This document shows, in pieces, positions 18,562-26,068 of a stretch of DNA of 64,000 nt. The notes beneath the pieces are model-generated. The model was not told the DNA's origin, made no database searches, and worked only from the letters and a program-made list of their open reading frames with translations. Within the stretch, counting starts at the first letter, position 1; each line of letters starts with the position of its first letter. The DNA lies in the NCBI RefSeq assembly GCF_013409255.1, contig NZ_JACCAS010000001.1:682001-746000 (forward strand). Direction: 5' to 3'. This stretch comes from Paraburkholderia bryophila (GTDB lineage Bacteria; Pseudomonadota; Gammaproteobacteria; Burkholderiales; Burkholderiaceae). A program made the translations under genes and the position numbers.

Positions 18562-18584
18562 AAACATTCGAAAAAATCATGTTT
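18562..18584. promoter_or_regulatory. Inverted repeat in the divergent promoter
   Basis: AAACAT and ATGTTT are separated by 11 bp of AT-rich sequence between the aldehyde dehydrogenase and porin genes. It is a candidate operator shared by the two transcription units; no regulator is assigned. Confidence 0.4.
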
Positions 18585-18725
18585 ATCCAGGGATCGACCT
18601 TATACGCCGATCCCCATTCCGAATTGCAGAATCCGGGCTTCGCCAAAAAAAGCAGCGGCCTCGCGGGCGGCGTTCCAGCCGTCCCGAACCGAAGACCGCT
18701 CATTACCAACGTCTGGAGCTCGACC

Positions 18726-19889
18726 ATGAAAAAGAACCGCCTCACCGCCACTCTCGCCGGCTTCGCGGCGCTCGCCTCGCTGGCGGTGACGCCTGCTTTC
18801 GCGCAAAGCAGCGTGACCCTGTACGGCGTACTCGACGAGGGGATCGACTACACCAACAACGCCGGCCGCGGCGCGGTCTGGGAAATGGCGAGCGGTTATG
18901 CGCAAGGCAGCCGCTGGGGCATGAAGGGTTCGGAAGACCTGGGCGGCGGCATGAAGGCGGTTTTCCAGCTGGAAAACGGCTTCGACGTGAGCTCCGGGCG
19001 TCTGGGCCAGGGTGGCCGCATGTTCGGCCGCCAGGCCTATGTGGGGCTGAGCGACGACCGTTTCGGCACGGTCACGCTGGGGCGCCAGTACGATTCGGTG
19101 GTCGATTACCTCGCGCAGACCACGGCCAACGGCAACTGGGCCGGCTATCTGTTCGCGCATCCGTACGACAACGACAACACCGACAACTCGTTCCGGCTCG
19201 GCAATAGCGTGAAATACGCGAGCCCGAACATCGCGGGCTTCCAGTTCGGCGGCGTGTATAGCTTCAGCAACGACACCAACTTCGCCAACAACCGCGCGTA
19301 CAGCTTCGGCGGCCAGTACGCGAACGGCGGGCTCCTGATCGCAGCGGCCTACCTGCAGGCGGACAATCCTGGCGTGGGCGCCACCGGCGCGATCACCGCG
19401 AACGACGCAAGCTTTATCGCCGGCCGCATGCGGGTGTTCGGCGGCGGCATCAACTACACGTTCGGCTCCGCGACTGCGGGGTTTGCATACACCAACTCGA
19501 ACTATCAGAACCCGACCGGCAACGGCTATATCGGCATTCCGCTGGCCGCGGCCGGCGTCACGTTGAATACGCTGAAGTACCAGAACTTCGAAGTGAACGG
19601 CAAATACCAGTTCACGCCGGCGTTCTTCGTCGGTGCACAGTATGTCTACACGATGGAGAACTACGATGCGTCGTCGGGCAGCGTGAAGCCGAAGATTCAC
19701 TCGGTCGGTCTGATGGCGGACTACAACATCTCCAAACGCACGGACGTCTACGTGCAGGGCGAATATCAGAAGGTGGCCGGCAGTTCGACCCAATCGATTC
19801 TCGACGACGCATTCATTCCGGGCGTGCAGGCGCCGTCGTCGACGGGCACGCAGGTGGCCGTGCGGGTCGCGTTGCGGCATAAGTTCTAA
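18726..19889 (+). CDS. Gram-negative outer-membrane porin (Burkholderia type)
   Basis: The protein has 387 residues from the ATG at 18726, preceded by GGAG. The signal peptide ends at AFA, and the mature protein begins QSSVTLYGVLDEG, as in the other porin in the window, and ends in phenylalanine (RHKF). It is a 16-strand trimeric diffusion channel. It is divergent from the aldehyde dehydrogenase gene, which suggests, but does not prove, coregulation with that catabolic group. Upstream frame extension to 18579 is not supported because the signal peptide start lies at 18726. Confidence 0.92.
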   Translation: MKKNRLTATLAGFAALASLAVTPAFAQSSVTLYGVLDEGIDYTNNAGRGAVWEMASGYAQGSRWGMKGSEDLGGGMKAVFQLENGFDVSSGRLGQGGRMFGRQAYVGLSDDRFGTVTLGRQYDSVVDYLAQTTANGNWAGYLFAHPYDNDNTDNSFRLGNSVKYASPNIAGFQFGGVYSFSNDTNFANNRAYSFGGQYANGGLLIAAAYLQADNPGVGATGAITANDASFIAGRMRVFGGGINYTFGSATAGFAYTNSNYQNPTGNGYIGIPLAAAGVTLNTLKYQNFEVNGKYQFTPAFFVGAQYVYTMENYDASSGSVKPKIHSVGLMADYNISKRTDVYVQGEYQKVAGSSTQSILDDAFIPGVQAPSSTGTQVAVRVALRHKF

Positions 19890-19901
19890 ACGATTGAAGC
19901 C

Positions 19902-19922
19902 GGCGGGGCGCATTGCCCCGCT
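19902..19922 (+). terminator. Hairpin after the porin gene
   Basis: GCGGGGC-GCATT-GCCCCGC is a perfect 7-bp stem with a 5-nt loop, 13 nt after the stop. A short U-rich tract appears only several bases later, so strength is uncertain. Confidence 0.55.
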
Positions 19923-19924
19923 GT

Positions 19925-20050
19925 GTTCAACTTTTTCCGATGTTCACGTTCCGTATACATCGAATTTTTTTGAACACGACGGCGGCACGCAGTCCGCGTT
20001 CAACTTTTGCAAGCTGTTCACGTTACGTATACACTCGAAAAAAATTGAAC
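19925..20050. promoter_or_regulatory. Duplicated operator-like repeat upstream of the AbiEi-type gene
   Basis: Two related units of 51 and 53 bp lie at 19925-19975 and 19998-20050, 73 bp apart. Each starts GTTCAACTTTT, contains GTTCACGTT and CGTATACA, and ends TGAAC or TTGAAC, so each unit is itself bounded by inverted ends. AbiEi antitoxins are known to repress their own promoters by binding inverted repeats. A plausible promoter is TTGCAA (20007-20012) and TACACT (20030-20035), 17 bp apart, inside the second unit. Confidence 0.7.
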
Positions 20051-20061
20051 AGAGGTGGACC

Positions 20062-21120
20062 ATGCCACGCGCACCCGCGCAGCCGTTCGTGCCCGACCCG
20101 ACAGTCCAGGCCGCCGCCGAGGCCTTCACCGCCGCGACCGGCGTGTCCACCAGAATCCTCCGGCCGCCGGCTCGCACGCATTACACGGCAAAAATCGAAT
20201 TCCGCGCCGCACCGGGCAAGAGCTGGTCCCGGCCGGTGCTGCTGGTCGACAACGTCGACCGTTTCGCCACGCTGGCCGCCATCAAGGCCACCGCGCGCAT
20301 TCGCGACGACCAGCCATTCGTGGTGATCGCCCCGCATCTGTCGTCGAACATGCTTCGGCATTGCCGGGAATTGGGACTGGATGCGCTGGACACGTCCGGC
20401 AACGCCATCCTGCACGCCGACGGCAACCTGATCATGATTTCCGGCGAAAAGCGCACCGGACTCGCGAGCCGCACCAAAGACCGCGCGTGGACAGCCAAAG
20501 GCATGAAGGTCGTCCTCGCGCTGCTGTGCGAGCGCGAACTCGTCAATGCGGGTCAACGCCTCATCGCGCAACGGGCAGGTGTCAGCCTCGGCACCGCGCA
20601 GTCCACGTTTCGCGACCTGTTCGAGCGAGGCGATATCGTCCAGCGCAAAGGGAGTTATGTGCTGGCCGATACCGACCGCCTGCTCGACGAATGGGCGGCC
20701 CTGTACCCGTCCAGACTGCGCAATCAATTGCTCGTCAACCGCTACCGGGCCGCGGATCCGGCATGGTGGCGCGACATCGATCCGCAAAGCGGGCAATGCC
20801 AGTTCGGCGGCGAAGTAGCCGCCGCGCTGCTCACCGGCTACCTCAAACCGGCCACCGTGACGCTGTACTGTCAGCACGACATGCCGCGCAAATGGCTGAT
20901 CGACGCCCGTCTGCGCGTCGATCAGCACGGCGACGTGGAACTGCTGAGCGCCCCGCTGCCCCTGACCGGCACGGTTGCTTCATTGCAAGTGGCCGCCATG
21001 CCGAAAGTGCCGGCATCGGTCGTGCATCCCGCGCTGATTTACGCCGATCTGGTCGCCACCGGCGACTCCCGCAACCTCGAAACCGCCCGGATGCTCCGTG
21101 AGCAATACCTTGCCGCTTGA
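20062..21120 (+). CDS. AbiEi-family type IV antitoxin / transcriptional repressor
   Basis: The protein has 352 residues from the ATG at 20062, preceded by AGAGGTGG. The N-terminal part resembles restriction-endonuclease-like folds seen in the longer AbiEi relatives. A winged helix-turn-helix follows at about residues 150-205 (GQRLIAQRAGVSLGTAQSTF). It overlaps by 23 nt a downstream nucleotidyltransferase remnant, the expected toxin partner. Known AbiEi proteins neutralise AbiEii and repress the operon. Here the antitoxin is intact while the toxin is broken, so it may now serve as a stand-alone regulator or simply be decaying. The wide gap in length from short AbiEi proteins makes the subfamily call moderate. 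Confidence 0.75.
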   Translation: MPRAPAQPFVPDPTVQAAAEAFTAATGVSTRILRPPARTHYTAKIEFRAAPGKSWSRPVLLVDNVDRFATLAAIKATARIRDDQPFVVIAPHLSSNMLRHCRELGLDALDTSGNAILHADGNLIMISGEKRTGLASRTKDRAWTAKGMKVVLALLCERELVNAGQRLIAQRAGVSLGTAQSTFRDLFERGDIVQRKGSYVLADTDRLLDEWAALYPSRLRNQLLVNRYRAADPAWWRDIDPQSGQCQFGGEVAAALLTGYLKPATVTLYCQHDMPRKWLIDARLRVDQHGDVELLSAPLPLTGTVASLQVAAMPKVPASVVHPALIYADLVATGDSRNLETARMLREQYLAA

Positions 21121-21468
21121 TCTGCGCGACGACCGCCCGCTACCGGCGATCGTCGTCGAGCTGCTGCGGCATGTCGCGGCGACGGCGCACGCGGCGAAGC
21201 TCGACTGGTTCGTGGGCGGCGCGAGCGCTCGCGACATCGTGCTGACCCACGTGCATGGCATTGTCGCGACGCGCGCCACCGCCGACGTCGATATCGGCGT
21301 CAACGTGGAAAGCTGGACGGGGCCATGCCGAGCTCAAGGCCGCGTTGATCGCCGGTGGCGCATTCGAGCAATATGATGGCCCTCAGCGCCAGGCTCTTCG
21401 AACCCACGCCCGAGCTGACCGAGTTGGTATTCAACGCGTTCCGGGACGGTTTTCACGGCGCAGAGTAA
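21098..21468 (+). pseudogene. Decayed AbiEii-type nucleotidyltransferase toxin
   Basis: The frame from ATG 21098 encodes the N-terminus of a nucleotidyltransferase with the GG..ARD motif (FVGGASARDIV) and the metal-binding DVDIGV motif. It loses frame near 21320. The homologous continuation HAELKAALIAGGAFEQ is in the third frame up to about 21372, and a C-terminal piece ending FNAFRDGFHGAE and a TAA at 21466-21468 is in yet another frame. The total is less than half the usual 250-300 residues, so at least one frameshift and one internal deletion have occurred. The catalytic motif survives but no complete protein can be made. Confidence 0.75.
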
Positions 21469-21532
21469 GCAGCGGAGACCGCGCGGAACGACGCGGCCCA
21501 GCCGCTTTCAACAGCGGCCCGGCCGCCCTGCC

Positions 21533-22549
21533 TCAACCACCCACGCTCACCACCACTTTCCCGAACGCGCCCCGCTCCAGATGCGCGAGCGCGGCCGGCA
21601 GTTGGTCGAACGCATAGACCGTATCGACCACCGGTTTGAGTTCGAGCGTATCGACCGCGCGCACCAGGTCTTCAAGCGCGCGCCGATGGCCGACGCCGAT
21701 GCCCTGGATCGTCGGCCGTCCGAGGAAACTCGGAATGCTCGGCAGCGACATGCTGTAGCCGTCCAGCGTGCCGATCAGCGAAATACGGCCGCCTTGCCGC
21801 AACGCGCGCAACGAAGCGCCGAGATTCTCACCACCCGCCAGTTCGAACACATGATCGACGCCGCGGCCGCCGGTCAGCTCACGCGCGACGCGCTCCCAGT
21901 CAGGCGTGGCGTGACGGTCGATGCCATGCGTCGCGCCCAGTTCCAGCACGCGCTGCAACTTGGCGGCGCTACTCGTGGTGGCAATCACCTGCGCACCATG
22001 CGCACGCGCCAGTTGCACACCGAACAACGCGACGCCGCCGGTGCCTTGCATCACCACCGTTTGCCCCGCATGGACCGCGCCCTTTTCCACCAGCGCGAAC
22101 CACGCGGTCAGGCCGGCGCACGGCAGCGTGCTCGCTTCGACCGCGCTCAGCGTGCGGGGCGCGCGCACGGCCCACGATTCGTGCAGCACCACGTAGTGCG
22201 CCAGCACGCCCGGCAACGAGCCGCCGAGCACGCCCGCATCAGGCGGACATTCACCGTCGACCCAACCCGCCCAGAACGTGCCGAGCACGTCGTCGCCCTC
22301 GCTAAAACGCGTCACACCCGCGCCGGTCGCGACCACCGTGCCGGCCATGTCCGAACCAGGAGTAGCCGGCAGCGTCGCCGACGTGTCCGTCTGCTCGTCG
22401 GCGATAAACCACAAGTCGCGATAGTTCAGCGACACCGCCGCGACCCGCACCACGATTTCACCCGCGCCGGGCGTCGGCATTGGCTTTTCTTCCAGCCGCA
22501 GATTGTGCGCACCGGCTTCCCGTAAGACCCATTGACCCATCGTTTGCAT
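21533..22549 (-). CDS. Medium-chain NAD(P)-dependent alcohol dehydrogenase / quinone oxidoreductase-like
   Basis: This 338-residue medium-chain dehydrogenase has the GroES-like N-terminal domain (MPTPGAGEIVVRV...NYRD) and a Rossmann cofactor domain with GTGGVALFGVQLA. The usual structural-zinc cysteine cluster is not evident, placing it near the zinc-poor, quinone oxidoreductase-like branch. The substrate is unknown. It is divergent from a LysR gene, with a 10-bp inverted repeat between them, so it is the likely target of that regulator. Confidence 0.85.
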   Translation of the reverse strand: MQTMGQWVLREAGAHNLRLEEKPMPTPGAGEIVVRVAAVSLNYRDLWFIADEQTDTSATLPATPGSDMAGTVVATGAGVTRFSEGDDVLGTFWAGWVDGECPPDAGVLGGSLPGVLAHYVVLHESWAVRAPRTLSAVEASTLPCAGLTAWFALVEKGAVHAGQTVVMQGTGGVALFGVQLARAHGAQVIATTSSAAKLQRVLELGATHGIDRHATPDWERVARELTGGRGVDHVFELAGGENLGASLRALRQGGRISLIGTLDGYSMSLPSIPSFLGRPTIQGIGVGHRRALEDLVRAVDTLELKPVVDTVYAFDQLPAALAHLERGAFGKVVVSVGG

Positions 22550-22598
22550 ATCGGCTCCCGCCTGATCGTTTTCGATGAAAAGAGTCTACGGTTTCTAT

Positions 22599-22641
22599 AA
22601 ACGCTACAGTGGCGGTATCTGATCGTCAGTTTGTAGCGTTT
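22599..22641. promoter_or_regulatory. Inverted repeat operator between dehydrogenase and LysR genes
   Basis: AAACGCTACA (22599-22608) and TGTAGCGTTT (22632-22641) form a perfect 10-bp inverted repeat with a 23-bp spacer in the 144-bp divergent promoter region. Position and symmetry fit a LysR-type binding region. Confidence 0.65.
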
Positions 22642-22693
22642 TTGGCACCAGTTAGTCCGCTATCGTCGCGTATCGGCCAAGGGAGCGTGTTCC

Positions 22694-23620
22694 ATGAGAG
22701 ACCGTCTGAGCGGCATCGCCGCGTTCGTCAACGCCGCCGAAGCCGGCAGTTTCGCGCTGGCCGCCGAGCGCATGCATCTGTCGCGCTCGGCGGTGGGCAA
22801 GACCATCGCGCGTCTGGAAGAGCAACTCGGCACGCGGCTGTTTCATCGCACCACGCGCAGTCAGAGCCTCACCGAAGACGGTCACGCGTTTTACGAACGC
22901 TGCGTGCGCGCGCTCGCCGAACTCGACGCGGGCGAAGCGACCTTGACCGCAGGCCGCCAGGATCCGCAAGGAAGGCTGCATGTCAGCATGCCGGTGCTGT
23001 TCGGGCGACGTTGCGTCGCGCCGATCCTGCTGGAACTGGCGCAGCGTTATCCGAAGCTGGAGTTACAGATCAGTTTCACCGATCGTGTGATGGACCTGGT
23101 CGAAGAAGGTATCGACCTGGTGGTGCGCGGCGGGCCATTGAATCGCGCGCCGGCGGGACTGGTTGCGCGCAGGCTCGGCGAACAGATCATGGCGCTCTGC
23201 GCGGCGCCCACCTATCTGGCCAAAAACGGCACGCCAGGCACGGTGGCGGATTTGCAGCGCCATCAAGGCATTTTCTATGCGCGTGGACGGCGTGAAGCAG
23301 CATGGCAGTTGCCGGATGAACAGGATGTCTTGCAGAACATCGTGATTCCGCACCGGCTACGTTTCGACGATCTCGAAACCATTCTTGCCGCGACGGTGGC
23401 GGGCGCGGGCATCGCCTGCCTGCCGTGCTGGCTGATCGCCGACGCCATGGCGAGCGGCGTGCTGGCGAAGGTGCTGCCAGCGTTGCCCGGGCAACGTATC
23501 GATCTGCATCTCGCCTGGCAGCAGACGCGCCATTTGCCATCGCGAATGCGCGTCGTGATCGACGAACTCGCGGCACGCGTGCCCGCTGTGCTCGCTGAGG
23601 GCATCGTCGATAAGAGTTGA
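22694..23620 (+). CDS. LysR-family transcriptional regulator
   Basis: This 308-residue protein has a helix-turn-helix at residues about 5-62 (LAAERMHLSRSAVGKTIARLE) and a substrate-binding domain that includes DLVEEGIDLVVRGG, typical of the large CrgA/DsdC-like LysR subgroup in Burkholderia. It is divergent from the alcohol dehydrogenase gene and probably controls it through the inverted repeat between them; the dehydrogenase substrate or a related aldehyde or quinone would be the natural inducer (inference). Confidence 0.9.
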   Translation: MRDRLSGIAAFVNAAEAGSFALAAERMHLSRSAVGKTIARLEEQLGTRLFHRTTRSQSLTEDGHAFYERCVRALAELDAGEATLTAGRQDPQGRLHVSMPVLFGRRCVAPILLELAQRYPKLELQISFTDRVMDLVEEGIDLVVRGGPLNRAPAGLVARRLGEQIMALCAAPTYLAKNGTPGTVADLQRHQGIFYARGRREAAWQLPDEQDVLQNIVIPHRLRFDDLETILAATVAGAGIACLPCWLIADAMASGVLAKVLPALPGQRIDLHLAWQQTRHLPSRMRVVIDELAARVPAVLAEGIVDKS

Positions 23621-23698
23621 AGGTTCGCACGGGACGTCATGCGCCAACCGGTCAAAGCGGCGCGCACGCGATGACTCTCACGCGCTGCAGCGAGGACC

Positions 23699-24388
23699 TC
23701 AACCGCCCGAGGTCTTCTTCACGAACGCGCTGACCACCGCCTCCAGTTCCTTCGTAATCGACGTCATCACACCGGCCACGACCGCGAATTCGCGACCCGT
23801 CACATCCGTGCGGCTCGCGACGATCTGACCGTTGAAGGAGACGATATGCGCCTCTTTCGCGATCGCCTTGATCCGTTCGATCAGATTCTGCTGCTCTTTC
23901 TTCTGCGCTCGCGCAATCCGCCGGCTCTCCTCTTCGTACACCGCCGTGACGCCATGCAGTTGCGCGAGCAACGGATCGACCGAACCGATCAAGGCGGCGA
24001 GTGCGTCCGCCGACTGCGGCGCGGCGCGCCCAATCGCATCGAGCGCCGTTGTGGCCAGCGCGATAAAGCCGGCGATCCTCTGCGCCACCTGGCCGTTGCC
24101 ATGAAACGCGTCGCGCAGCGCCGGCGAAAATAGTCCGGGTAAGCCGTCGCGACCTTGCACCAGCGCCGCGTGACTGTCGGCGAATGTGCGCAAGGTGTCG
24201 CGCGCAATCGCGAGCGCGCCGTCGAATTGCTGGAATGCCAGCATCGCCTTCAACGCAATGCGCTGCGACAGCATCCGTTGACGTCCGGCCATGTTGATCA
24301 ACGAGCTCATCACCTCGCTAGAGACGTCCGTGTCGACCGGGATGGCGTGTATGGCGTGAAGCCTTTGTGCGGGAATGCTCATGTTCAC
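23699..24388 (-). CDS. Soluble PilJ-like / methyl-accepting-protein-like sensor, probable nitrate sensor
   Basis: This 229-residue protein has no membrane segment or signal peptide. Residues about 30-50 carry MAGRQRMLSQRIALKAM, the signature of the PilJ-type helical sensor domain related to the nitrate-binding P-box of NarX/NarQ. The last about 60 residues (AKEAHIVSFNGQ...GREFAVVAGVMTSI) look like half of a chemoreceptor signalling hairpin. It is the last gene after the NarK-type transporter and before a convergent LysR gene. I infer a cytoplasmic nitrate or nitrite sensor for this locus; the partner protein is not visible, and no ANTAR domain is present in it. Confidence 0.75.
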   Translation of the reverse strand: MNMSIPAQRLHAIHAIPVDTDVSSEVMSSLINMAGRQRMLSQRIALKAMLAFQQFDGALAIARDTLRTFADSHAALVQGRDGLPGLFSPALRDAFHGNGQVAQRIAGFIALATTALDAIGRAAPQSADALAALIGSVDPLLAQLHGVTAVYEEESRRIARAQKKEQQNLIERIKAIAKEAHIVSFNGQIVASRTDVTGREFAVVAGVMTSITKELEAVVSAFVKKTSGG

Positions 24389-24477
24389 TTCTTAACGATG
24401 TCGAGAGTCCCCGCCGCACGCGCGCTCGTTGCGTGAAACCGCCGCAACGAACGCGCCGCTATGGCCGAGTTGATGCG

Positions 24478-25845
24478 TCACTCCGTGGCGTGCGCGTGCA
24501 ATCCGCCGGTTTGCATCGACCACGCCATCCACGGACGGCGCAGCGCGACGATCGCCACGAACGCGCAGGCGGCCAGCGCGCCGAAGGTCGCGAAGCCCAT
24601 CTGATAGCTGCCGGTGCTTTCTTTCGCGATGCCCATCACGACCGGCAGATAGAAGCCGCCGATGCCGCCCGCCGCGCCGACAATGCCCGACATCAAACCG
24701 GTACGCCCCGCCCAGCGATGCGGCACCAGCTGGAAGGTCGCGCCGTTGCCGAGACCGAAGGCCACGTACAGGCACAACAGCAACGCGATGCCGCCCGCCA
24801 TCGAAGGCATCGCGGCAGCGAACACGAAGTCGCACAGCGAGATGATCGCCAGCAGGAAGGTCAGCGCGCGCACGCCGGACACCTTGTCGGCGATCAGACC
24901 GCCGAGCGGGCGCACCATCGCGCCGGTCGCGGCGAGCAGCGCCATGAACAGGCCGGCATCGATCTTCGACAGTTGATAGAGATTGGTCAGCAGCAGCGAC
25001 ACATACGAGGACATGCCGACGAAACCGCCGAACGTGATGCTGTACACCAGCATGATCGCCCACGTATCGCGCTCACCGAGCACCGCGCGATAACGCTTCG
25101 GCAACACAGCGATAGCCAGCAGCGCGCCGATCACCGGCAACAGCAGCACGCCGGTCTTACCCGAGCCGAACAGACCGGCTTCGACGAGCAGCACCAGCAC
25201 GATCAACCCCACCAGCGTCACCGCAAAACTGCTGAATGCGCGCAGCACGCTGCCCGACTTGATGCCCGCGTCATTGGCCCAGAAATACAGCGTGATCGCG
25301 GCAATCGCGAGCAAGGGCAGCGCGCCGCCGGCGGCCATCTGCCAGCCGTAGTGCGTGGCCAGTTGCGGGAACAGGAAACCGTCGAGCACCGCGCCGATAT
25401 TGCCGGCCGCGGCCAGACCCAGCACCAGCCCCTGCACCTTCGGCGGATAGTTGCTGCCCGCCATCGGCAGCGCCACTGCGAAACTCGCACCGCCGACCCC
25501 GAGGAACACGCCGAGCACCAGCAGCTCCGTGTACGACGGCACCGACGCCATGAGCGGCAGCACGATCGTCGGCACCGCCGACAACAGCACACCCATCAAG
25601 GCAATGCGTTTGCCGTGCGCGGACTGATACAGATTGCCCAGCGTCACGCGCAGAATCGCCGCCGACAACACCGGCACCGCCACCAGAAAACCTTGCTGCG
25701 CGGGAGTCATCGCAATGCTTTTGCTGATGAACGGCGCGAGCGGCCCGTACAGCACCCAGACCGTGAAACCGGTGTCGAAATAGAGGAAGCACGCCACCAG
25801 CGCGCGCCAGTCCCCGCTCTTGAGGGAGCTCATCACGTTTTTCAT
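24478..25845 (-). CDS. narK: NarK/NasA-type nitrate/nitrite transporter (MFS)
   Basis: This 455-residue MFS protein has about 12 membrane segments and the nitrate-porter signature near VGGASFAVALPMAGSNYPP, which corresponds to the conserved Gly-rich nitrate signature of the family. It imports nitrate, possibly with nitrite export, for the cytoplasmic assimilatory reductase encoded upstream. The ATG follows GAGGATG. A sigma-54 -24/-12 element lies about 120-135 bp upstream, separate from the nirB promoter, so the gene can be induced on its own under nitrogen limitation. Confidence 0.92.
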   Translation of the reverse strand: MKNVMSSLKSGDWRALVACFLYFDTGFTVWVLYGPLAPFISKSIAMTPAQQGFLVAVPVLSAAILRVTLGNLYQSAHGKRIALMGVLLSAVPTIVLPLMASVPSYTELLVLGVFLGVGGASFAVALPMAGSNYPPKVQGLVLGLAAAGNIGAVLDGFLFPQLATHYGWQMAAGGALPLLAIAAITLYFWANDAGIKSGSVLRAFSSFAVTLVGLIVLVLLVEAGLFGSGKTGVLLLPVIGALLAIAVLPKRYRAVLGERDTWAIMLVYSITFGGFVGMSSYVSLLLTNLYQLSKIDAGLFMALLAATGAMVRPLGGLIADKVSGVRALTFLLAIISLCDFVFAAAMPSMAGGIALLLCLYVAFGLGNGATFQLVPHRWAGRTGLMSGIVGAAGGIGGFYLPVVMGIAKESTGSYQMGFATFGALAACAFVAIVALRRPWMAWSMQTGGLHAHATE

Positions 25846-25963
25846 CAGACATCCTCATAAAACTGATTGTTCGTCTATCCGGCCGCAACGTATGACGCTG
25901 CGAGGTGCGGTGCTTTCTGTCATGCACCGGAATGGTCGACAAGGTTGAAAACCGGCCTGAACA

Positions 25964-25979
25964 TGCAACCTCCATGCCA
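25964..25979 (-). promoter_or_regulatory. Sigma-54 promoter of the nitrate transporter gene
   Basis: On the minus strand TGGCAT-N5-TTGCA matches the -24/-12 consensus at nearly all positions, with exactly 10 bp between the GG and GC pairs. Transcription would start near 25953, giving a leader of about 108 nt before narK. I saw no clear NtrC site just upstream; an enhancer could lie within the nitrate reductase gene. Confidence 0.65.
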
Positions 25980-26068
25980 TCCGGGTCCGTCGTTTGAAGC
26001 TCGCTTGCGTACTCTTTGAAACCTGAAACCGTGACCTCGGCGGGCCGCTTTTCACACCGTCTCGATCT

